From: Anaerolineae bacterium
GTDB lineage: Bacteria > Chloroflexota > Anaerolineae > Anaerolineales > E44-bin32
Assembly: GCA_030673735.1 (NCBI GenBank)
Contig: DAOVIK010000017.1
Location: 1-13,343 of the forward strand
Reading direction: 5' to 3'
DNA: 13,343 nucleotides
This document shows positions 6,790 to 12,629 of this stretch, one piece after another. Each line of letters begins with the position of its first letter. Positions within the stretch are counted from its first letter, which is position 1. Both the position numbers and the translations under genes were made by a program. A model generated the notes under the pieces. It was not told the origin of the DNA. It saw only the letters and a list, made by a program, of their open reading frames with translations, and made no database searches.

Positions 6790-8766
6790 CTACCCCCTCT
6801 GCTCTTCGCCTAGAGCCGGAACGCGAATGGTGAAGACCGTCCCAGCGTCGGCGAAACTCTCGACATCAATGGATCCCTTATGGGCAATAAGGATGCGGCG
6901 GGCGATGGCAAGGCCCAGGCCGGTACCTTCCTTCTTAGTAGTGAAGAAAGGATCGAAGATGCGTGCAAGAACTTCGGGCGGAATTCCCGGACCCGTATCG
7001 GCGATCTTCAATTCGACCATGGATCCGTGGGACGCGGCAACTGGGCCTAGCGTGAAGGTCAGGGATCCGCCTTGCGGCATGGCCTGCAACGCGTTGCTGA
7101 TCAAGTTAACGATCACTTGCTCGAAGGTACGCGGATCAATGTCAGTCTTGGGTGTATCCTCGGCAAAGGATGTGTGACATTGGACCTTGGCCAGTTCCAT
7201 GCGCGGCGTCCAGCGGGCCAGCAGCCGAGGGAGCATCTCAGCCAGGTGGACCGGCTCCATCTTGAGTTCCAGAGGCCGGGCGAAGAATAGCACATCACTG
7301 AGCAGCTGATCGAGGCGCGTGCACTCGTTGCGGATACGGTCAAGTGAATCGTAGTACTTGTGCTCCTTCCCCAAGCGGGAGGCAACCAACTGAACGCCGG
7401 TGCTGATGTTGTTGATCGGATTTCGCACCTCATGCGCGAATATCGCTGTGACCTCACCCAGCAATGCGCGCTGGCTCAAGGTCTCTTGTTGCTCAACGAG
7501 CGCCTGGCGCTCGGATTGATCCACAAGCGTGACCAGCAGGCGAGTGTCGCCGGCGCCGCCGGTAGGTACAGCCCGCAGCTGAACTGGGAAGGGAGTGCCG
7601 TCGCGGCGATGAATGGTCAGAAGCTGCCGCTCCGCGGGTCGCTCGTGACCCAGCGCGTCAAGCAGCGTAGCCAAGGCATCATCGGGTCCGACGAGTACGT
7701 CCTTCACGGGAAGACCTGCCAATTCGTCCACGCGGTATCCCAGCATCTCGGCCGCAGCGGGATTTGAGCGCACGACGCACATGTGCTCATAAAGTGCCAG
7801 GAGGGCTTCCGTGAGAGCGGGGGATTGGTCGTCGAGCTCGCTTTCGGCAAAGGCCACGCTTGATTGCAGATCCGAGATTGCTTCTCGCTGAAGGCTGAGC
7901 TGCATCGTTGCGTGACATACATTGGACAGTATGTCCATCAGGGCTTCGGCCTCGCGCGGCGCACGATCCTTCTCGCTCCAGCAGGCTACCAGGATGCCCA
8001 CCCACACTTGGGGCCCGCCCAGCGAGGCCGTACGCAGCAATTCCATCTTGGCCACTCGAGCCGCGCGCTGCAGCACGCGATCGGGTCGGTTGCCAAGAGA
8101 CCATGTACTGCTGCGCCCCATGGGCCTGAGTTCAGAGGCGGGAAGGGTTCGAGGGAATTCATCCGGGAGTTCGCCTTCGAGTTGATAATCGGGGGATGTC
8201 GGAGACACCCGGTACAGGGCAACGTGGGAGGCGCTAAGCATTTCGGCCGCCTGCTTGAGCGTCTGGTTGATGTCCGCGATTACGCCTTCTTCGAGCATGT
8301 TCGATAGTCTAGACAATGCTTGCAGGCGGATGCGCTCCGATTGAACGCGCGTTTCTTCGACGCGACGTTGGGACATCGGTCTGATAGTGATCACGATGGC
8401 GCGGCCCGAGCTGACCGGCCGCGCATGCAAGTCCACCGGAGTAACCGAACCTTCGCGTCCTTTGAGAGGGAGGTCTTGCAAGTGACAGTCCTGACTCTCC
8501 CAAGTTTCCTGCAAACGCCGGAAAGCTCGTTCTCCTTCCTCTCCGGAGAATAGCGACGCCGGCAGAAGGCGCTCAGCCTCTGCTCGTGCGTAGCCTGTGA
8601 GGAGCAGGAAGGCGTGGTTGCATGTGATGATGCGCTGTCCATCCGTGCTTAAAACCACAATCGCCTGGTCGAGCGAGTCGGCCAGTACGCGGAAGGCGTC
8701 ACGAAACGGGTCCGGCTTCAGCAGCCGCGTGATCAGGTTGTCGCTAGATCGGTTGCTGGACAACAC
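6790..8766 (-). CDS. Soluble PAS-GAF-PAS sensor histidine kinase, partner of the adjacent regulator
   Basis: A 658-residue protein without membrane helices, so it should sense a cytosolic signal. Order: PAS at about 25-130, GAF-like domain about 145-295, second PAS about 315-425, HisKA with H445 in FAHEVRNPINN, and HATPase about 540-652. The HATPase shows N-box N554/N558, G1 DTGPGIP (590-596), F-box FDPFFTTK and G2 GTGLGLA (614-620). The H-box sequence resembles NtrB/AtoS-type kinases, which partner NtrC-type regulators. No ligand can be named for the PAS or GAF domains. The start is GTG at 8766, 12 bases after the rpoN stop, with a weak AGGG upstream; the exact start is the least certain point. 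It is almost certainly cotranscribed with rpoN and the regulator. Confidence 0.95.
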   Translation of the reverse strand: MLSSNRSSDNLITRLLKPDPFRDAFRVLADSLDQAIVVLSTDGQRIITCNHAFLLLTGYARAEAERLLPASLFSGEEGERAFRRLQETWESQDCHLQDLPLKGREGSVTPVDLHARPVSSGRAIVITIRPMSQRRVEETRVQSERIRLQALSRLSNMLEEGVIADINQTLKQAAEMLSASHVALYRVSPTSPDYQLEGELPDEFPRTLPASELRPMGRSSTWSLGNRPDRVLQRAARVAKMELLRTASLGGPQVWVGILVACWSEKDRAPREAEALMDILSNVCHATMQLSLQREAISDLQSSVAFAESELDDQSPALTEALLALYEHMCVVRSNPAAAEMLGYRVDELAGLPVKDVLVGPDDALATLLDALGHERPAERQLLTIHRRDGTPFPVQLRAVPTGGAGDTRLLVTLVDQSERQALVEQQETLSQRALLGEVTAIFAHEVRNPINNISTGVQLVASRLGKEHKYYDSLDRIRNECTRLDQLLSDVLFFARPLELKMEPVHLAEMLPRLLARWTPRMELAKVQCHTSFAEDTPKTDIDPRTFEQVIVNLISNALQAMPQGGSLTFTLGPVAASHGSMVELKIADTGPGIPPEVLARIFDPFFTTKKEGTGLGLAIARRILIAHKGSIDVESFADAGTVFTIRVPALGEEQRG

Positions 8767-8778
8767 TCAAACCCTGTA

Positions 8779-10182
8779 TTAGGAAACGGTTTCTTCCTTG
8801 TGGCGCAGGCGGGCGGGCAAGATACCCTCCATGGAGCGGTACTTGGCGACTGTACGCCGCGCCACCTTGATCCCATCACGCCTTAATACAACGACGATCT
8901 TATCGTCAGTAAGCGGTTTCTCTTCGAATTTGATGATTTCTCGAATCCGATCTCGCACCGGCAGGCTGCGATCGAAGAAGCGAGCGAGTGGAATGATGCG
9001 GCCATCCGGCAGCGCGATCGACTTATGAGCCACGGCGCGCGAAATTGTTGACTCATGCACTTCCAGGCGTTCGGCAAGCTTCGCGCGAGTCATGGGTATG
9101 AGATGCTGGGGACCATTTAGGATGAAACCCTGCTGCTCAGTGACGAGGATTTTCATCATACGGCGCATGGTCTGGTTGCGCTGCTGCAAACACTTGACGA
9201 ACAGAGCAGCCCGTTCCAGGTGTTGGGCCCAATCCTCGGAGGCCTCACCATCGCTTTGCTTGGCCGCCTCACGGAAGAGGGGATTGACCCTCAACCAGCC
9301 CCGGAAAGGCGAGAAGATCTCAACCTGCAGCGGACTCTCGGCATCGGACGTGCTCTGTGAGATCTGAATATCGGGATTGTGGTAGACGTTGGGATCAGCG
9401 GCAGCGCGGTGCTTGCCGGAGCCCCAGTAGGAGCGCGCAGGGTATGGATTGAGATTCTGCTGAATGAATTCGGCTGCTTTGCGAACCTTATCGGAATTGG
9501 TGCCCAAGCGCTTGGCGATGGCGTCATACTCACGACGCCCGAGTTCAGAGAACGTATCCTCGAGCATGGCGCGCGCCACATCGCTGTGGGGGGTCATATC
9601 CTGTAGCAGATCCAGTTGCACCAGCAGGGCTTGACGAGGGCCTTCCGTAGCCAGGCCGGGAGGGTCGGCGCGGGAAATGAGTTCAAGAACGCGGCTGACT
9701 TGCGAGGGCATCGTGCGCGTCGTGCGAGCGATCATGACAGGGTGGTCTGGAAGGAAGCCATCCTCGTCAAGGCTGGATAGGACGTAGGCAGCAAGGGAAC
9801 GATCTTCGGGCTGCAATTCGGCCGCCAGCTGCTGCATGACGTGAATGCTCAGATCTTCGGGAGCGGCCGGTTCTCGATCTGCAAGGGCGTCCTCATCACC
9901 GGATGCGCGCGGCTTGCGGATTGACTCGCGTGGCGAGAGAAATACGATCGGCTCATCATTCCCATTGCGCAGACTGCACTTGGGGCAGGGGCCAGCGCGC
10001 TTGAGGGGACGACGGCATCCGGGACAAACACGCTCGTCGAGCAGCTCCAATGCGGGATTGGAAGCAAGCTCTGCTTGAATCGTCTCCCGCAGCTCGAGAT
10101 TGGAGAGAGCCAACAGGGTCATTGTTTGGGCCAGATGAGCGGTTGTGAGGGGCCTGAGCGAGTGCTCTTGCACTTGTAGCAT
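8779..10182 (-). CDS. rpoN: RNA polymerase sigma-54 factor with a Cys4 knuckle after region I
   Basis: 467 residues from the ATG at 10182. Region I is residues 1-50 (LRPLTTAHLAQTMTLLALSN, then the conserved NPALE). The core-binding and HTH regions follow, with the helix-turn-helix at about 364-389 (MTRAKLAERLEVHESTISRA). The RpoN box ARRTVAKYR, which reads the -24 element, is at 441-449. Between regions I and II sits CPGC...CPKC (C53, C56, C66, C69), a likely zinc knuckle that E. coli RpoN lacks. An in-frame ATG at 10257 would add 25 residues, but these do not look like RpoN and the extension would run through both promoters. The ATG at 10182 has GAGG seven bases upstream and starts region I correctly. 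This is the first gene of the operon and supplies the sigma factor for the promoters at 5578 and 10233. Confidence 0.97.
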   Translation of the reverse strand: MLQVQEHSLRPLTTAHLAQTMTLLALSNLELRETIQAELASNPALELLDERVCPGCRRPLKRAGPCPKCSLRNGNDEPIVFLSPRESIRKPRASGDEDALADREPAAPEDLSIHVMQQLAAELQPEDRSLAAYVLSSLDEDGFLPDHPVMIARTTRTMPSQVSRVLELISRADPPGLATEGPRQALLVQLDLLQDMTPHSDVARAMLEDTFSELGRREYDAIAKRLGTNSDKVRKAAEFIQQNLNPYPARSYWGSGKHRAAADPNVYHNPDIQISQSTSDAESPLQVEIFSPFRGWLRVNPLFREAAKQSDGEASEDWAQHLERAALFVKCLQQRNQTMRRMMKILVTEQQGFILNGPQHLIPMTRAKLAERLEVHESTISRAVAHKSIALPDGRIIPLARFFDRSLPVRDRIREIIKFEEKPLTDDKIVVVLRRDGIKVARRTVAKYRSMEGILPARLRHKEETVS

Positions 10183-10198
10183 GGCATACCTCGGCGTG

Positions 10199-10227
10199 AG
10201 TATACAGGACTTGGTTCTGGTGGGCAA
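10199..10227 (-). promoter_or_regulatory. Candidate housekeeping (sigma-70-type) promoter of the rpoN operon
   Basis: On the minus strand TTGCCC (10227-10222) is separated by 17 bases from TATACT (10204-10199). The predicted start near 10192 leaves a 10-base leader that begins with the GAGG of the ribosome site. This would give basal expression independent of sigma-54. The predicted start of the upstream sigma-54 promoter falls on its -35 element, so the two promoters would compete for overlapping DNA. It was found by eye and is supported only by consensus and position. Confidence 0.5.
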
Positions 10228-10236
10228 ACTGTTGCA
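10221..10236 (+). promoter_or_regulatory. Weak sigma-54-like site facing trmFO
   Basis: The plus strand reads TGGGCAAACTGTTGCA. It has the GG-N10-GC core, TGG and TTGCA, but the -24 element deviates (GGGCAA instead of GGCACA). It shares the palindrome TTGCAA (10232-10237) with the stronger minus-strand promoter, so part of the match is automatic. It would start trmFO transcription near 10247. It may be only a by-product of the opposing promoter. Confidence 0.25.
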
Positions 10237-10248
10237 AGTTCTGTGCCG
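10233..10248 (-). promoter_or_regulatory. Sigma-54 promoter upstream of rpoN (likely autoregulation)
   Basis: The minus strand reads CGGCACAGAACTTGCA, which matches the sigma-54 consensus TGGCAC-R-N4-TTGC-W at all specified positions but the first, with GG and GC ten bases apart. The predicted start is near 10222, giving a 40-base leader that contains the rpoN ribosome site. It is nearly identical in its -24 (GGCACA) and -12 (TTGCA) elements to the site at 5578-5593. That similarity supports both sites being read by the same factor. It implies positive feedback on rpoN, kinase and regulator. Confidence 0.75.
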
Positions 10249-10256
10249 GGTTCGCA

Positions 10257-10265
10257 TGATAGAAT
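10257..10265 (+). promoter_or_regulatory. Extended -10 promoter of trmFO, predicting a leaderless mRNA
   Basis: TGA-TAGAAT is an extended -10 element (TGn plus hexamer at 10260-10265). It lies six bases before the ATG, so the predicted +1 is the A of the start codon at 10272. No Shine-Dalgarno is visible between the gap's midpoint and the ATG. No good -35 is found at 16-18 bases spacing. The hflX promoter has the same geometry. Confidence 0.5.
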
Positions 10266-10271
10266 CGCGTC

Positions 10272-11651
10272 ATGCCGCAGGATTTGGTTGTCATTGGGGG
10301 AGGGTTGGCGGGAAGCGAAGCTGCCTGGCAGGCGGCTGAGCGCGGCTTGCATGTGCGGCTCCATGAAATGCGGCCTAGGCAGATGACCGGAGCGCACCAG
10401 AGTGGATTCCTGGGGGAGCTGGTGTGCTCGAATTCGCTGGGATCAAAGCTGCCAGACCGAGCGAGCGGCATCCTCATGGGTGAACTGCGGACCATGGGAT
10501 CGCTCCTGCTGCGCATCGCAGAGCAGGTTGCAGTTCCCGCCGGGGGAGCGCTGGCTGTGGATCGGATCGCATTTGCTGAGAGGATCGACAGCCAAATCAC
10601 TTCCCATCCACGCATCCAAGTCATCCGAACCGAGAAAAGGCGGATTCCGGATGGCTTGGTGATCGTGGCCAGCGGGCCTTTGACTTCCAAGCGTTTATCT
10701 AAGCACTTGAGTCGCTTGACTGGAGAAGATCATCTCTACTTCTTCGATGCTCTTTCGCCTATTGTCGATGCTGAGAGCATTGATTGGTCGGTCGCATTTC
10801 TGGGCTCGCGCTATGAGCGTGGCGCCAGCGCAGGTGGCGATTACGTGAATTGCCCCCTAAACGCCGAGGAGTATGAGGCCTTCGTAGATGTGCTGCTGGC
10901 AGCCAAGCGCATCCCACTTCGCTCGTTCGAGCGTGCGATTCGTGCCGGCGTTCGCGCAGGGTTGGATAAGTACTTTGAAGGCTGCCTGCCGATCGAGACG
11001 ATCGCCGAGCGCGGCCGCAAGTCGCTGGCATTCGGCCCGATGCGCCCCGTCGGACTGAAGGATCCACGCACGGGGCGACGTCCCTACGCCGTGGTTCAAC
11101 TCAGACAGGATGATTTGGCGGCAAATCTCTACAACATCGTCGGATTCCAGACCAACCTGACCTACACAGAACAGCAGCGAGTTTTGCGCATGGTCCCCGG
11201 CCTGGGAAAGGCGCGATTTGTGCGCTACGGGCAGATGCATCGCAACACGTTCATCAATTCCCCGCGCATGCTCGAGCCCACGTTGCAGTTCCGCCGGCGC
11301 CCGGACCTCTTCTTCGCCGGCCAGATCACGGGCGTGGAGGGATACCTGGGGAATATCGCCACGGGGCTTCTGGCGGGCGTGAATGCGGCTCGCGTGGCGT
11401 ATGGGGACACGCCGCTCACATTGCCACAGACGACCATGCTCGGTGCGCTGTGCCACTACGTGACCCACGCCGGGGCCAAGTCATTTCAGCCGATGAAAGC
11501 TAACCTCGGAATCCTCCCTCCGCTGCAGGGGAACGTGCGGCGAAAGCGGCGTGAGCGTGCCCAAGCCTACGCCAAGCGTGCGGCAGAGGACTTCGCAGCA
11601 AAATGGCAGGCCTCCGGGGAATTGATGGGTGAGGTCACAAATCCAGCATGA
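10272..11651 (+). CDS. trmFO: FAD/folate-dependent tRNA (uracil-54-C5) methyltransferase TrmFO
   Basis: 459 residues, usual for the family. The enzyme makes ribothymidine at position 54 of the tRNA T-loop, using methylenetetrahydrofolate as carbon source and FAD as reductant, in the cytosol. The N-terminal FAD-binding motif is VVIGGGLAGSEAAW (GGGLAG at 9-14), followed by LHEMRP and the family signature GELVCSNSLGS with C52. The second conserved cysteine is C238 in YFEGCLPIE. The C-terminal half has RPVGLKDPRTGRRPYAVVQL, NIVGFQTNLT and FFAGQITGVEGY. Compared with remembered Bacillus sequences there are about ten extra residues just before FEGC (around 223-233). The start ATG has no ribosome site but a -10 six bases upstream. 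The gene overlaps the next by four bases (ATGA), so the two are translationally coupled. It is divergent from rpoN. Confidence 0.97.
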   Translation: MPQDLVVIGGGLAGSEAAWQAAERGLHVRLHEMRPRQMTGAHQSGFLGELVCSNSLGSKLPDRASGILMGELRTMGSLLLRIAEQVAVPAGGALAVDRIAFAERIDSQITSHPRIQVIRTEKRRIPDGLVIVASGPLTSKRLSKHLSRLTGEDHLYFFDALSPIVDAESIDWSVAFLGSRYERGASAGGDYVNCPLNAEEYEAFVDVLLAAKRIPLRSFERAIRAGVRAGLDKYFEGCLPIETIAERGRKSLAFGPMRPVGLKDPRTGRRPYAVVQLRQDDLAANLYNIVGFQTNLTYTEQQRVLRMVPGLGKARFVRYGQMHRNTFINSPRMLEPTLQFRRRPDLFFAGQITGVEGYLGNIATGLLAGVNAARVAYGDTPLTLPQTTMLGALCHYVTHAGAKSFQPMKANLGILPPLQGNVRRKRRERAQAYAKRAAEDFAAKWQASGELMGEVTNPA

Positions 11652-12550
11652 TCGGTAATATATCCCTCTTGTCTCTCATGCATCGACGCTCAGCGTTGAT
11701 CGCGGCGTTCGTATGCTGCCTGATCCTCGCTGGATGCCAGCCAGGTCCCAACGAGCCGCAGCCATTTGATGGGGCGCGTGCCTATCAGTTGGCAGCAGAA
11801 CAGCTCAGCTTCGGCGCACGTCATCCTGGATCGAGCGGGCATCGGCAGGTCGGCGACTGGATTCTGGAGCAGCTGCAGGCGGCAGGGTGGGAAGCATTTG
11901 AACAGCAATTCGAGCATCGTGGAGTGTCGCTTCGCAACATCGTCGGCAGAGCAGGGCCTGAGGAGGGTGGGGTGATCATCCTGGGCGCCCACTACGATAC
12001 ACGCCCCGTGGCCGATGCCGATCCGGAAAATCCGACCCAACCTGTGCCCGGGGCTAATGACGGCGCATCGGGCGTGGCCGTGCTACTCGAATTGGCGCGT
12101 GTACTTTCGGCGCAAGATCTATGCAGCCAGGTCTGGCTGGTTTTCTTTGATGCCGAAGACAGCGGAAATCTAGATGGGTGGGAGTGGGCGGTGGGCTCAG
12201 CGTACTTTGTGGAAGTGATGGAGATCGTCCCCAAGGCTGTGGTCGTGGTGGACATGGTCGGTGATGTCGATCTGCAGCTCAAGTATGAACTCAATTCCGA
12301 TCCCGCGCTTTCTCAGGAGATCTGGGCCGTGGCTGCGCAATTGGGACAAGCAGCTTTCATCCCCGAGCCGGGACACGCTATGTTTGATGACCACAGCGCG
12401 TTCTTGCGCGCAGGCATTCCGGCGATCGACATCATTGATTTCGACTACCCGTACTGGCACACGACGCAAGACACTCTCGATCGCATCAGCGGCGACAGCT
12501 TGGAGCAGGTCGGCCAAACGTTGGAGGCGTGGATCCAATCCTGCCCCTGA
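11648..12550 (+). CDS. M28-family zinc hydrolase lipoprotein, glutaminyl-cyclase-like
   Basis: 300 residues. The N-terminus has a basic stretch (MHRR), a hydrophobic core and a lipobox LAGC with C30, so it is probably an exported lipoprotein anchored outside the membrane. The M28 metal and catalytic motifs are all present: GAHYD (H115, D117), GANDGASG (D138), FFDAED (E170/D171), MVGD (D206) and WHTTQD (H271). The spacing and the WHTTQD/DHSAFLRAGIP block resemble glutaminyl-peptide cyclotransferases as much as aminopeptidases, so the reaction is either N-terminal pyroglutamate formation or aminopeptidase activity. D171 stands where many relatives have a second Glu. The first ATG (11648) overlaps the trmFO stop and has GAGG 13 bases upstream. 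Starting at Met11 (11678) would give a more typical 20-residue signal ending at the lipobox Cys, but has no ribosome site. It is cotranscribed with trmFO without an obvious functional link. Confidence 0.92.
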   Translation: MIGNISLLSLMHRRSALIAAFVCCLILAGCQPGPNEPQPFDGARAYQLAAEQLSFGARHPGSSGHRQVGDWILEQLQAAGWEAFEQQFEHRGVSLRNIVGRAGPEEGGVIILGAHYDTRPVADADPENPTQPVPGANDGASGVAVLLELARVLSAQDLCSQVWLVFFDAEDSGNLDGWEWAVGSAYFVEVMEIVPKAVVVVDMVGDVDLQLKYELNSDPALSQEIWAVAAQLGQAAFIPEPGHAMFDDHSAFLRAGIPAIDIIDFDYPYWHTTQDTLDRISGDSLEQVGQTLEAWIQSCP

Positions 12551-12573
12551 CGAGCCTCCAGACACATCGTGAT

Positions 12574-12589
12574 CGGGAACGGGTTTGCA
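12574..12589 (+). promoter_or_regulatory. Weak sigma-54-like site upstream of hflX
   Basis: CGGGAACGGGTTTGCA keeps the GG-N10-GC core and a perfect -12 element (TTGCA), but its -24 region (CGGGAA) departs from TGGCAC. It would start transcription near 12600, leaving about 30 bases of leader. With a better -10 candidate just before the ATG, it may be a chance match. Confidence 0.25.
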
Positions 12590-12617
12590 TCGAACGTGCA
12601 GCGAGCGGGAGAGAAAG

Positions 12618-12623
12618 TATAAT
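12618..12623 (+). promoter_or_regulatory. Consensus -10 (TATAAT) of hflX, predicting a leaderless mRNA
   Basis: A perfect TATAAT ends six bases before the first ATG of hflX, so the predicted +1 is the start codon itself. There is no convincing -35 at 16-18 bases. A GGGAGAG tract lies 15 or more bases upstream of the ATG, within or before the -10, so it would not be in the mRNA. The TSS-to-ATG geometry is identical to that of trmFO. Confidence 0.55.
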
Positions 12624-12629
12624 CGTGCC

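Noticed and set aside
6907..6922. GG-N10-GC match near the end of the kinase gene
   Set aside because: It is made by the codons of the conserved GTGLGLA motif of the ATPase domain and is not near a gene start.
8816..8831. GG-N10-GC match in the 3' end of rpoN, upstream of the kinase gene
   Set aside because: Only TGG and TTGC fit, the rest of the -24 element (TGGAGG) does not, and it lies in coding sequence where such cores arise by chance.
10183..10257. N-terminal extension of RpoN by 25 residues from an in-frame ATG at 10257
   Set aside because: The extra residues do not resemble sigma-54 region I, the extension would cover both predicted promoters, and the ATG at 10182 has a GAGG at good spacing and begins region I as expected.
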